Positions 8,051 through 16,571 of a stretch of 64,000 nucleotides of DNA are shown here, one piece after another. Every line of letters begins with the position of its first letter. Position 1 is the first letter of the stretch. The position numbers and the translations under genes were made by a program. This stretch comes from Acidobacteriaceae bacterium. GTDB lineage: Bacteria; Acidobacteriota; Terriglobia; Terriglobales; Acidobacteriaceae. Location of the stretch: NCBI GenBank assembly GCA_025355505.1, contig JANXZM010000098.1, forward strand, positions 1-64,000. Direction: 5' to 3'. The notes beneath the pieces were generated by a model that was given only the letters and a program-made list of their open reading frames with translations, searched no databases and was not told where the DNA came from.

Positions 8051-10399
8051 TCATTGCCCTTCGCGCTTGTCGATCTTGCTCGCCACTTTTACGCCGCTTA
8101 GGCCGCTGACGTACTTGGAGACGCCCCGATAGAGCGACTCGGCGATGCGCTGGCGGTGCTCTGAGGTTTCCAGTTTGCGCTCGTCGGTGGGATTCGACAC
8201 GAACGAAATCTCGGCCAGGATGGAAGGCATGTTCGCGCCGATCAGCACGATGAACGGCGCCTTCTTGATCCCGCGATTGCGGATGCCGGCGTTGTTCAGC
8301 GCCAGCCCTCCGTAGAGCGATTCCTGCACGTCGCCGGCAAACTCGCGCGATTCTTCGATTTTTTCCTTCAGCGCAATTTTCTTTACCAGATCCTGCAGTT
8401 CGTGGATGGATTTCTCCGAGACCGCGTTTTCGCGCGCGGCAACTTCCAGCGCTTCCGGCGAGGAAGTGAAATTCAAGTAGTAGGTTTCGACGCCGCGCGC
8501 ATCGGAATCCCGGCTCGAGTTGGCATGAACCGAGATGAACAAATCCGCCCGCTCGCGGTTCGCAATCGCGGTGCGGGTTTCGAGGGGAATGAAGGTGTCG
8601 TCCTGGCGCGTGTAAATCACTTCGGCGCCAAGCCGCGTTTCAAGCAAACGGCCGAGGCGCTTGGCCACGTCAAGAACCACGTCCTTCTCGAGCAGGCCGT
8701 TCGGACCGATCGTCCCCGTGTCATGACCGCCGTGCCCGGCGTCAATCACGATCTTTCCGATCTTCAGCCCCAGGGCGCGAATCAAAGACCGTTCGCCAGA
8801 GGCGGTGGGACGCGCTTCGCGGGTCGCTTCAAAAGATTCAAAACGGGTATCAGGATGAAGATCCGCGGTGTCGGAAGCGGCTGAGCGCGTTTTTTTCCGG
8901 CGCTTGGAAGATGATGACGAAGGCGGCTTCGACGGTTTCGCCTCGTCCCCATCCGCTTTGCCGGCGGCATCGCCCGGCGTCGCTTCGCGACGTATGTTTT
9001 CGTGCTCCAGCGTGGCCACCGTCACCGGAACTCTGTCGTCCGCCTCGACGATGGTCTTCGGAATCCTCCGGTTCGATCCTTTGACCGCAACCGTGGTCTT
9101 GATCACTCCAATCCCGTTCGCTGTCTTTGCCGAATCGGGCGGCTTGGAATCCGCGCTCGAATGTTCAGCGGGCAAGTCGGTTTCGACGGGCTCTGATTTC
9201 GCAAAGCGCACCGCATCTTTGCCAGGGTCTTTGCCAGAATTAGATTCCTGTTGCGTTCTCCGCACTTCGGCCTTGAAGTCTCCGCTCGCCGCTGCCGGCT
9301 CGGTGGAGTCATCGTCGGAGTCCGCGGAAGCCGGCGTAGATGTATCCGCAGCGGAACGAGGTTTGCCGTCGGTGTCCGCCTTGGCAACCAGGGTCGCCCG
9401 CTTCTGCTTGCCATGAATATCGATGATGAGCCGGTACGGGTCCGGCAGCAGAAAAGCGTCGTAGCTGGCAAGGTCGTCCACTTCCAGCACAATCCGCGTT
9501 CGTCCAGGTTGGAATTCAGCGACGCGAATCTTTTTCAGGAAGCCATCGTCCACGTCGAAGGTCTTTCCCACCAGGGTCGAAGCCAGTTTGGTATCGCGCA
9601 GGTCGAAGAAAATGCGGTCTGGATGCGAAATGCGCTGGGAGCCAAACTTCACTTCCTGCTCGACGTCAATGGCGACGCGAGTGTAGTCAGGCGTGGACCA
9701 GTGGCGAACGCCGGTCACGCGCGGCAAGGCGCTGCGACGGACGCTCGCGGCATTTGCGGATTCGCCTGCGTCGTCGGCATTGCCATTGCCATTGCCATTG
9801 GAAGACCGCTGCTGGCGCGCCGTCTTCTGCGCCGTATGTTCCATTTCGTCCGCGTCGGCATCGATTTCCTTCACCGCCGAGCGGGCATCATCGGCCAGCC
9901 GGTTGCGTGGATAGCGATGCAGAAAGTCTTCGAAGGTGGTGCGCGCCTCTTCGGGATCGTTGAGATCGTCCTTGTAGATCTCGCCAACCGTAAACAGCGC
10001 ATCGAAGCGGTATTTGCTGCCGGGATATTCCTTGCGCAGGAAGCGGTACTGCTCGACGGCCCCGCGCAGGATCTTGTTGTCGTCAAAGCGCCGCCCCATC
10101 TCGACCATCAGTTCGGCGGTCGCCACCACGCTCGGGTCCGCTTTCGATGAGGCGGGAGAGCCGAAGTAAACGCGGCGGTACGAGTCGATCACACGGTGGT
10201 ATTCGCGGCGGCTGCGCTCGCCAGCGGGGCGGCCGTTGAGAGCCTCCCGCATGCGCTCCGCCCTGGTGAATTGCTGGCGCGCCCAGGCATCGTTGTGATG
10301 AGCGCGCGCCGATGCGGAAACCAGCGACAGCAGCACAAGCAATAACGCTGCGCCAAGGCGAAAGGCGTGGCCGCCTCGAGTTAGGGTCGATGAAAGCAT
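8051..10399 (-). CDS. N-acetylmuramoyl-L-alanine amidase (TPR-AMIN-Amidase_3)
   Basis: A 782-residue exported protein. After a signal peptide, residues 40-190 form a TPR/YbgF-like helical module. An AMIN domain (about 225-335) contains paired FDLRDTK and LIIDIHG motifs. A low-complexity acidic linker runs to about 540. The C-terminal Amidase_3 domain has zinc ligands in DAGHGGHD, LLEKD and SVHANSS, and catalytic Glu in AEISFVSN. Known role: cleavage of peptidoglycan stem peptides at division, with AMIN targeting the septum or envelope. Placing a TPR module before AMIN is unusual against AmiC. It lies just upstream of a transglycosylase gene on the other side of a 47-base gap, in the same direction. 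Confidence 0.9.
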   Translation of the reverse strand: MLSSTLTRGGHAFRLGAALLLVLLSLVSASARAHHNDAWARQQFTRAERMREALNGRPAGERSRREYHRVIDSYRRVYFGSPASSKADPSVVATAELMVEMGRRFDDNKILRGAVEQYRFLRKEYPGSKYRFDALFTVGEIYKDDLNDPEEARTTFEDFLHRYPRNRLADDARSAVKEIDADADEMEHTAQKTARQQRSSNGNGNGNADDAGESANAASVRRSALPRVTGVRHWSTPDYTRVAIDVEQEVKFGSQRISHPDRIFFDLRDTKLASTLVGKTFDVDDGFLKKIRVAEFQPGRTRIVLEVDDLASYDAFLLPDPYRLIIDIHGKQKRATLVAKADTDGKPRSAADTSTPASADSDDDSTEPAAASGDFKAEVRRTQQESNSGKDPGKDAVRFAKSEPVETDLPAEHSSADSKPPDSAKTANGIGVIKTTVAVKGSNRRIPKTIVEADDRVPVTVATLEHENIRREATPGDAAGKADGDEAKPSKPPSSSSSKRRKKTRSAASDTADLHPDTRFESFEATREARPTASGERSLIRALGLKIGKIVIDAGHGGHDTGTIGPNGLLEKDVVLDVAKRLGRLLETRLGAEVIYTRQDDTFIPLETRTAIANRERADLFISVHANSSRDSDARGVETYYLNFTSSPEALEVAARENAVSEKSIHELQDLVKKIALKEKIEESREFAGDVQESLYGGLALNNAGIRNRGIKKAPFIVLIGANMPSILAEISFVSNPTDERKLETSEHRQRIAESLYRGVSKYVSGLSGVKVASKIDKREGQ

Positions 10400-10446
10400 T
10401 AAGTCAATGACTCGGCGCTCCCGCTACCACAACGAGATACCCCGTC

Positions 10447-11316
10447 TTACTCCGTGTTACTAATAACCAGCACGCCCCGAGCATCGCGCTGCACGTGGAC
10501 CGGATCATGCACCGGGGTGCCGATCGGGTTGCCGATAATGTGCGAGCCCGGCTCGCTGCCGCCGTTGTACAAGTTCGTGATCCGGCGAACGTAGTTCTGC
10601 GTTTCCCTGAAATGCGGAACGCCCGCACTGCGCGCCACCGCTCCCGAACCCGCGTTATAGGCTGCCAGGCTGAGCCGTACGTTGCCGCCGTAGCTGTCTA
10701 ACAATTTCCTTAGATGCCGCACCCCGGCATCCACGTTCTCCGCCGGGTCAAAAGGATTGGAAACATTGAGCGACCGCGCGGTCGAAGGCATCAACTGCAT
10801 CAGTCCCATCGCTCCTTTTCGTGACACCGCATTGGGATTGAAATTCGATTCCACCTTGACCACCGAGCGCACCAGGCTCGGATCCACGTTGTGCCGCGCC
10901 GCCGCCTGCTCAATCGCGCTGTCGATATCCTGCTGCGTAAATGCGCGGTTAAGAGTCTGATCAGTCTGCACTCTGCCGTCGAGGTACGTGTGGACCTCCG
11001 AAGCCGCCGAGCGCGCCGCCCGCATCACCGCTCCGCTGGTCGGAACCGGCTTGAAACGATGTTCGGTCGCACTCCAATAAACCAGCGGAGACCGTGCCGG
11101 CGTTGCAGCCCCCGCCCTCGAAGCAGGGGAAGACCCATCCCCGCCAGCCATATCCCCGTTAACATAGATCTTGCGGCCGGATTCGTCCGTAGTGGGAGTA
11201 ATCGCTCCCACCCGCACGCCCGACTGCGCGCGCGCCGGCACCGCGGCAAACAAAATGGAAAGAAAGGAGGTCGCGGTTAAGCTGGCCATCATCGCGATTT
11301 GCAGGCGTTTTCGCAT
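10447..11316 (-). CDS. Lytic transglycosylase (SLT domain)
   Basis: A 289-residue protein with an N-terminal signal sequence. The C-terminal SLT fold has the catalytic Glu in VVKVESNFNPNAVS, then GAMGLMQLMPSTA and LAAYNAGSGAV, all diagnostic of Slt70/MltC-like enzymes. It cuts the MurNAc-GlcNAc bond of peptidoglycan in the periplasm. It is followed after 47 bases by the amidase gene on the same strand, so glycan cleavage and stem-peptide removal are probably co-expressed. The central 100 residues are poorly conserved linker. Confidence 0.9.
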   Translation of the reverse strand: MRKRLQIAMMASLTATSFLSILFAAVPARAQSGVRVGAITPTTDESGRKIYVNGDMAGGDGSSPASRAGAATPARSPLVYWSATEHRFKPVPTSGAVMRAARSAASEVHTYLDGRVQTDQTLNRAFTQQDIDSAIEQAAARHNVDPSLVRSVVKVESNFNPNAVSRKGAMGLMQLMPSTARSLNVSNPFDPAENVDAGVRHLRKLLDSYGGNVRLSLAAYNAGSGAVARSAGVPHFRETQNYVRRITNLYNGGSEPGSHIIGNPIGTPVHDPVHVQRDARGVLVISNTE

Positions 11317-11617
11317 AAGGATTTCAGATCGGCCAAAAGGCGCACTTATTCCAGGGCCTAGCTACCCGATCATCTGCCAGAGAATCCAGAACCAGAGTAC
11401 CGCGATTATAGGGCGCGCCGGGGACAGGGGCAATCTATCCGAAGGGCGTTGAACCACTGGAGTAATCTACGTAAGTGACTGAAAAGACTTGCTTTTTGTT
11501 AGGAATTGACCGCTCTCCCCTGTGCTGCTCTGCGTCCCCTGTGGTTGACCTTGCAGTTGATCTCGCGCCCGTTCCCTCCGAGCAGCCCCCGGCAATCTAC
11601 AATTGAGGTCCAAGTCT
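11317..11617. other. Divergent spacer with R4-type repeat
   Basis: This 301-base region separates the transglycosylase from larB. It carries an R4-type CCCTGTGGTTGAC repeat at about 11513-11549. No other feature is clear. Confidence 0.5.
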
Positions 11618-12364
11618 ATGAATTCCCAATCCCTTCGCAAGCTGTTCCAACAGGTTCAAGAAAAGCGCCTCTCCCCCGACGACGCCGTCGAGCGCCTGCG
11701 TCACCTGCCCTTTGAGGACTTGGGTTTCGCCAAGATCGACCATCATCGCGCCCTGCGCCAGGGTATGCCCGAAGTAATCTTCGCCCAGGGGAAAACGCCG
11801 AACCAGGTAGCCGAAATTTTCCGTCGCCTGGCCGCCCACAGCGGCAACGTACTCGCCACCCGCGCCACCCAAGAACAATACGCCGCCGTCGCCGCCACTG
11901 TGGACCGCGCCGAATATCGTCCACTAGCGCGCGCCATCGTGCTCAAGCGCGACCGGAAAAAGCACGGCAAAGGCGTAATCGTGGTCGTGTCCGCGGGAAC
12001 CAGCGACATCCCAGTAGCCGAAGAGGCCGTAGTCACCGCCGAATTGATGGGCAACAGCGTTCAGCATATCTACGACGTCGGAGTCGCCGGCATCCACCGC
12101 CTGCTGGCTCATCGCGAAGCCCTAGCCAAAGCCCGCGTCATCGTAGTCTGCGCCGGAATGGAAGGCGCGCTCCCCAGCGTAGTCGGCGGCCTCGTCGGAG
12201 TTCCGGTGATTGCCGTTCCGACCAGCGTAGGTTATGGCGCAGCCTTCGAGGGCCTCGCCGCTCTATTGGGAATGATGAACTCCTGCGCCTCGAACGTCAG
12301 CGTAGTAAACATTGATAACGGATTCGGCGCAGGCTACGTCGCCTCGCTCATCAACCGCCGCTGA
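11618..12364 (+). CDS. larB: Nickel-pincer cofactor biosynthesis protein LarB
   Basis: A 248-residue protein. The ATG at 11618 is preferred over an in-frame TTG at 11603 because GAGGT lies 8 bases before it. The C-terminal PurE-like domain carries [13 protein letters not shown] and [15 protein letters not shown], characteristic of LarB, which carboxylates nicotinic acid adenine dinucleotide in the first step of nickel-pincer nucleotide synthesis. Neither larC, larE nor larA lies nearby; the next gene is an MFS transporter. The family assignment is firm, but pathway completeness cannot be judged here. Confidence 0.9.
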   Translation: MNSQSLRKLFQQVQEKRLSPDDAVERLRHLPFEDLGFAKIDHHRALRQGMPEVIFAQGKTPNQVAEIFRRLAAHSGNVLATRATQEQYAAVAATVDRAEYRPLARAIVLKRDRKKHGKGVIVVVSAGTSDIPVAEEAVVTAELMGNSVQHIYDVGVAGIHRLLAHREALAKARVIVVCAGMEGALPSVVGGLVGVPVIAVPTSVGYGAAFEGLAALLGMMNSCASNVSVVNIDNGFGAGYVASLINRR

Positions 12365-12415
12365 TTCTCGGTAAACGATTCTGTAACAAATGATTTTGTG
12401 GCAGAGTAATAAGGA

Positions 12416-13687
12416 ATGCTCACTTCCCAGGACCCCCGCCTAGCCGGGCGAGTCGCGTTCACCTATCCCAACTTCGTCTCCTATACGCTCGCGCGATTCT
12501 TCATCGTCGTCTCGCTTGAGATGCAGTCCGTCGCCGTGGGATGGCGCGTGTACGAGATCACCAAGCGCCCACTCGATCTGGGATACGTCGGCCTGGCCCA
12601 GTTCCTCCCCGGCTTCGTGCTGTTTCTGTTCGCCGGACACGCCGCCGACATCTTCGACCGCCGCAAGCTTCTCATGTGGTGCTACGCCGGCTTCGGCCTG
12701 TGCTCGGCGCTTCTGCTGGCGATCAGCTGGCGCGCCCCGCAATCGGTTCACTCCATCTACGTCGTCCTCGTCTTGCTCGGAATCTTCCGCAGTTTCAACT
12801 TTCCCGTAAGCCGCGCCCTGCTGCCACACCTGGTTCCCGAAGAACATTTCCCGAACGCCGTCGCCTGGAACGCCAGCACCTTCCAGATGGCAACCATTGC
12901 CGGTCCGGCCATCGGAGGAATTGCCTACGCCCTGTTTCGCGGCCCTGATGCCGTCTACGTCCTGGCCGTAGCCGTCTCCATCCTCTCCACCATCCTCACC
13001 CTGCGCATCCACCCGCTGCCTATATCGCCGGAAAAACAACTCGCCGAGAAAGAACCCATAAGCCTGCGCTCCGTGCTCGCAGGGTTCCGCTTTATCTGGG
13101 AGAAGAAGCTGATCTTAGGTTCGATCTCGCTCGACATGTTCGCCGTCCTGCTAGGCGGAGCCGTAGCGTTGCTGCCCGTCTATGCCAGAACCATCCTGCA
13201 CACCGGCCCCTGGGGACTAGGCCTGCTCCGCAGCGCTCCCGGCGTAGGCGCTGCCCTCATGGCGATCGTGGTCGCTCACTATCCAATCCGCCGCCGTGCC
13301 GGCTTGACCATGCTGTTGTGCGTAGCCGCATTCGGCGTGTTCACCATCGTGTTCGGAATCTCGCACAGCCTGATCCTGTCGCTAGCCGCCCTATTCCTGC
13401 TCGGCGCCAGCGACATGGTAAGCATCATCATCCGCGCCACCCTGATCCAGGTCGCCACTGCCGATGACATGCGTGGCCGCGTCAACGCCGTAGACATGCT
13501 CTTCATAGGTGTCTCCAACGAACTAGGCGAGTTCGAATCCGGACTAACCGCCCAATGGTTAGGCACCGTCCCCGCCGTAGTCCTTGGAGGAGTAGGAACT
13601 CTCCTAATCATCGCCACCTGGTCCTACCTCTTCCCCGAACTAAGAAAAGCCGACCAACTAACCGTATCCGAGCTGATGCCAAAATAA
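12416..13687 (+). CDS. MFS transporter (DHA3/EntS-like)
   Basis: A 423-residue protein with about 12 hydrophobic helices. The loop between TM2 and TM3 reads GHAADIFDRRKLL, the D-R-x-x-R/K signature of major facilitator transporters, and the protein aligns in pattern with the EntS/DHA3 drug or siderophore exporter group. It lies 51 bases downstream of larB on the same strand and may be co-transcribed; nothing ties it to nickel or to cofactor export. The substrate is unknown. Confidence 0.85.
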   Translation: MLTSQDPRLAGRVAFTYPNFVSYTLARFFIVVSLEMQSVAVGWRVYEITKRPLDLGYVGLAQFLPGFVLFLFAGHAADIFDRRKLLMWCYAGFGLCSALLLAISWRAPQSVHSIYVVLVLLGIFRSFNFPVSRALLPHLVPEEHFPNAVAWNASTFQMATIAGPAIGGIAYALFRGPDAVYVLAVAVSILSTILTLRIHPLPISPEKQLAEKEPISLRSVLAGFRFIWEKKLILGSISLDMFAVLLGGAVALLPVYARTILHTGPWGLGLLRSAPGVGAALMAIVVAHYPIRRRAGLTMLLCVAAFGVFTIVFGISHSLILSLAALFLLGASDMVSIIIRATLIQVATADDMRGRVNAVDMLFIGVSNELGEFESGLTAQWLGTVPAVVLGGVGTLLIIATWSYLFPELRKADQLTVSELMPK

Positions 13688-13693
13688 ACAGGT

Positions 13694-13730
13694 CGTGTAG
13701 AGCGGACACTCCTGTTCGCTGCCGTTGGTC
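13694..13730 (-). repeat. Palindromic repeat R2
   Basis: GCGGACACTCCTGTTCGC at 13702-13719 is a near-perfect 7-bp hairpin flanked by GTGTAGA and GCCGTTG. The same palindrome with the same flanks recurs at 40188-40205 and 56899-56916, in inverted form at 56781, and as a lone palindrome at 25771-25788. Confidence 0.8.
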
Positions 13731-13736
13731 TTGATT

Positions 13737-13884
13737 TTGTTGTTGTTGTTGTTTTTGCTTTTGCTTTTGCTTTTGTTTTTGCTTTTGCTTTTGCTTTTGT
13801 TTTTGCTCTTGCTTTTGCTTTTGTTCTTGCTTTTGCTTTTGCTTTTGCTCTTGCTCTTGCTTTTGCTTTTGCTTTTGCTCTTGC
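13737..13884. repeat. Hexanucleotide simple-sequence tract (TTTTGC)n
   Basis: About 148 bases of imperfect TTTTGC/TCTTGC units after a short TTG run. Any reading frame across it gives only low-complexity Lys-Gln or Leu strings, so I do not call a gene. It directly follows an R2 palindrome, as a GGCAGC-type tract does near 56.8 kb. Confidence 0.9.
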
Positions 13885-14091
13885 AGGTCGGCGGGGTGCC
13901 CCATCCTGGCGCGTTCTCTGCGCAAGGGTAAGATTCCGCGGCCTCGTCCCCCTTGGGATTCGTGTAGCACGTGATTTTGGGTGGCGCAGCGCTTCATTCA
14001 CCGCTGCGATAACCGCCCCGCTTTCAGTGTCGGCTTTAGCCGCTGCCATGGGATGCGGCGCGGAGATGCTTTTCCGCAACCTACTAGAAAT

Positions 14092-14124
14092 TTGTCATCC
14101 TAAGCGAAGCGAAGGACCTATGCA
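14092..14124 (+). repeat. Dispersed repeat R6 (GTCATCC..GCGAAGGACC)
   Basis: GTCATCCTAAGCGAAGCGAAGGACCTATGC-type sequence. A near-identical copy lies on the minus strand at about 50487-50519. It is intergenic, with no coding signal. Confidence 0.65.
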
Positions 14125-14334
14125 TTTGCCTGTGCGGCGCACAGCCCGTGTGGCGCGGGCGCCCTCGCCCGCGAATCCCCTAGAACACGGTTGATGGACA
14201 TCCGGTTCCTATCTCAACTCGCAAAATCGACAATCAGTACTACGCATCGGGTGTGCTGATTTTGAGGGTGGATTGCGGTGGGGCGTCCGCATGATATCCT
14301 TCGGCAGTTCACGGCGGCCCGACCGGGAGGCCCG

Positions 14335-14526
14335 ATGAATAAAATATTCGTTACTGTCTCTGGCGGGTGCGCCTATGTGATCGAGGGCACCGTGCCCCTG
14401 GGTTTTGTGGTAGAAATCGTCGACTTCGACAACATCGATGTAGGTGACAGCTTCCCATCAGACGACGCCCACGAGTATTACACGAAGAATAATTTGTACG
14501 CCCCTCCCCGGCCAACACAGCGATGA
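14335..14526 (+). CDS. Small unknown protein upstream of DpnI-like stub
   Basis: A 63-residue acidic protein. The ATG at 14335 is chosen because GGAGG lies 5 bases upstream; an earlier in-frame start at 14278 would add 19 residues without a binding site. It begins with MNKIFVTVSGG, is rich in Asp and Val, and has no transmembrane segment or known motif I can name. Its stop overlaps the start of the next gene as ATGA, implying translational coupling with the DpnI-like fragment. It may belong to the same mobile or defence island. Function unknown. Confidence 0.55.
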   Translation: MNKIFVTVSGGCAYVIEGTVPLGFVVEIVDFDNIDVGDSFPSDDAHEYYTKNNLYAPPRPTQR

Positions 14527-14807
14527 ATCTGCAGTGCAGGGTTGAGCTTGGCCGTGCCTACAAAGCTGGTTCCCAGATTGCCCGCGTGCTCAGCGAGGAT
14601 TGGTGCGGTCGAGAGCTTTACTGTGCAGCCTGCGACTCCGACCAATTGTCACCTTCAAAGGTCAATACTCCAGCCGTTGATTTTGTCTGTCCGAAATGTG
14701 ACCAGTGCTTCCAACTCAAGAGCCTCAGAGCTTGGAACCAAAAGAAGATCGTCGATGCTGGCTACGAATCGATGCTTCGCGCAATACGGGCGGGTCAAGG
14801 TAGATGA
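14523..14807 (+). pseudogene. Truncated DpnI-like (Dam-replacing family) endonuclease
   Basis: The 94 residues match the N-terminal part of DpnI, the enzyme that cuts methylated GATC. Shared patterns include YK..SQ.AR.L.EDW and, at identical numbering, zinc cysteines 34, 37, 56 and 59 and catalytic Asp53 and Lys66. The catalytic Glu64 of DpnI is Gln here. The frame ends after YESMLRAIRAGQGR, while DpnI continues to about 254 residues with the rest of the nuclease fold and a winged helix, so the gene is a stub. The break point meets an antiparallel methyltransferase remnant. Numbering of DpnI active residues is from memory of the family. Confidence 0.8.
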
Positions 14808-14883
14808 GGTCGACCGACTCGTCCTTGATGTGCTCGCGAAGCACGCCGAGATTGTCGCCGTAATAAAGTTTGTTCTTTTCCAC
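14785..14883 (-). pseudogene. DNA methyltransferase N-terminal stub
   Basis: Read on the minus strand from GTG at 14883, 33 residues give a typical beta-group (N4/N6) DNA methyltransferase start: LYYGDNLGVLREHIKDES, then VDLIYLDPP, the catalytic motif IV. The frame loses all resemblance immediately after DPP, where Phe-Asn or Phe-Asn-Ser would be expected. This is exactly where the antiparallel DpnI-like frame is also broken (about 14785-14800), so a deletion probably joined the two remnants. Confidence 0.7.
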
Positions 14884-15386
14884 TGCGGCACGATTCTAAC
14901 CCGGACAACGCGATTATGTAATTTGCGAGTTTGGTGTTCCGCAGCTCGTAACCCGCAGCCTGTCACAAACAGATGTAATCCCCGTCACAGACAACCTAGC
15001 CCAAAAAATGCAAACCTAAAGCCCTGATTGGGGTAGTTTCGAGGGCCTCCTCGCCACGCGAGACGGCCCTCGAAGCTGCCCCAAAACCATTTTCAGCGCT
15101 CTTTGACAACTTAAGTCCTTATTCCTGAATACTTTAGAGTTATGTCCTTTATTTTGAATACTTTGCGGGAAATTGGGGGGGGTAAAACCGGGGTCAATCA
15201 CCAAAGAGTACTCTGGAAAATTTTCTCGGCGCACCGTGACTGAGCTTGCTCGGTTGGGAAGAAAAACAAAGCACGCATGCAATCGCTGTCGCACCAACCG
15301 AGCGGTCGCGTCTCCTGCTGCTACAATTTCTGGTTCGCCATCCTGCTCCGACGCGGCCAGCCGCGTCTCCATAACGAGGTGTCTTC
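14884..15386. other. Gene-less spacer before acyl-CoA dehydrogenase
   Basis: It contains the R1 repeat copy B at 15064-15183 and no gene I can support. GAGGTG at about 15375-15380 is the ribosome binding site of the next gene. Confidence 0.5.
15064..15183 (+). repeat. Dispersed repeat R1, copy B
   Basis: The shortest copy. It carries GGCCCTCGAAGC, GCGCTCTTTGACAA, AAGTCCTTATTCC, AATACTTT, a second TGTCCTTT block and a run of eight G followed by TA, in the same order as at 286-490. It sits just outside the restriction-modification remnants. Confidence 0.78.
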
Positions 15387-16559
15387 ATGCCGGAAACCAT
15401 GCAGCTCGCGAATCCCGCGCCCATCACCACTTTGACTGAAGACGAGATCCTGTTCCGCGACAGCGTCCGCCAGTTCGCCGACGACAAGATTCGTCCGCTG
15501 GCGAAAGAGATGGACGAAAAAGCTGTCTTCGATCACGGCCTGATCGACCAGTTTTTCAAACTCGGCCTGATGGGCATCGAGATTCCCGAGCAGTACGGCG
15601 GCGCGGGCGGCAAGTTTTTCGAAGCGATTTTGGCCGTGGAAGAATTCTCACGGGCCGACGCTTCCGCCGGCGTAATCGTGGACGTGCAGAACACGCTGGT
15701 AGTGAACGCGATTCTGCGCTGGGCCAATGAAGACCAGAAGAAGCGTTACCTGCCGAAGATGGCGGCCGACACGGTTGGCGCCTACGCGCTGAGCGAAGCG
15801 GGATCGGGATCGGATGCGTTTGCGCTGCAAACCAAAGCCGAGCTCAAAGGGAACGAATTCGTTCTCAACGGCCGCAAGCTCTGGATCACGAATGGCAAAG
15901 AGGCTGGACTCTTCATTCTGTTTGCCACCGTGGATGCGTCGAAAGGATACAAGGGGATCACGGCTTTTCTGATCGAGAAGGATTTCCCGGGATTCACCGT
16001 CGGCAAGAAAGAAGACAAACTGGGGATTCGGGCTTCGTCAACCTGCGAACTGATCCTGGAAGATTGCCGCGTGCCGAAAGACAACGTGCTCGGCGAAATT
16101 GGCAAGGGATACAAGATCGCCATCGAAACATTAAACGAAGGCCGCATCGGAATCGGCGCACAAATGCTGGGCGTAGCGCGGGGCGCGTGGGAATGTGCGG
16201 CGAAGTATGCGCAAGAGCGCGTGCAATTCGGAAAACCGATTTCAGAATTTCAGGGAATTCAGTTTCAGATCGCGCAGATGGCAACCGAGATTGAGGCGGC
16301 GCGGCTCATGGTTTATAACGCCGCACGCATGAAAGATGCCGGCGTTAATTTTGTGAAGGAAGCCGCCATGACCAAGCTGTTCACGTCGCAAGTGGCGGAC
16401 CGCGTAACCTCCCTCGCCATCGAAATCTACGGCGGCTACGGTTTTACCAAAGATTATCCAGTCGAGAAATATTGGCGCGACGCGAAGATTGGAAAGATCT
16501 ACGAAGGCACCTCGAACATGCAATTGGCAACGATCGCGAAGCTGGTGATGGGAAAGTAA
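15387..16559 (+). CDS. Acyl-CoA dehydrogenase
   Basis: A 390-residue protein with the full acyl-CoA dehydrogenase pattern: YALSEAGSGSDA (FAD/substrate loop), R.QFGKPISEFQGIQF, and the catalytic Glu373 in IYEGTSNMQ. It fits the short/branched-chain group by length and motif spacing. It oxidises acyl-CoA to trans-2-enoyl-CoA with FAD, passing electrons to ETF. GAGGTG precedes the ATG by 8 bases. It converges on the LLM oxidoreductase gene with a 12-base gap. Its relation to the minus-strand pathway genes is only positional. Confidence 0.93.
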   Translation: MPETMQLANPAPITTLTEDEILFRDSVRQFADDKIRPLAKEMDEKAVFDHGLIDQFFKLGLMGIEIPEQYGGAGGKFFEAILAVEEFSRADASAGVIVDVQNTLVVNAILRWANEDQKKRYLPKMAADTVGAYALSEAGSGSDAFALQTKAELKGNEFVLNGRKLWITNGKEAGLFILFATVDASKGYKGITAFLIEKDFPGFTVGKKEDKLGIRASSTCELILEDCRVPKDNVLGEIGKGYKIAIETLNEGRIGIGAQMLGVARGAWECAAKYAQERVQFGKPISEFQGIQFQIAQMATEIEAARLMVYNAARMKDAGVNFVKEAAMTKLFTSQVADRVTSLAIEIYGGYGFTKDYPVEKYWRDAKIGKIYEGTSNMQLATIAKLVMGK

Positions 16560-16571
16560 GAAGTATGCTTC

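Noticed and set aside
13608-13997. Lys-Gln repeat open frame
   Set aside because: Translation of the simple-sequence tract on the minus strand; no start signal or conserved sequence.
14805-14807. TGA of the DpnI-like gene as a selenocysteine codon (given nearby SelB)
   Set aside because: Read-through gives no DpnI-like sequence and no Sec-type context.
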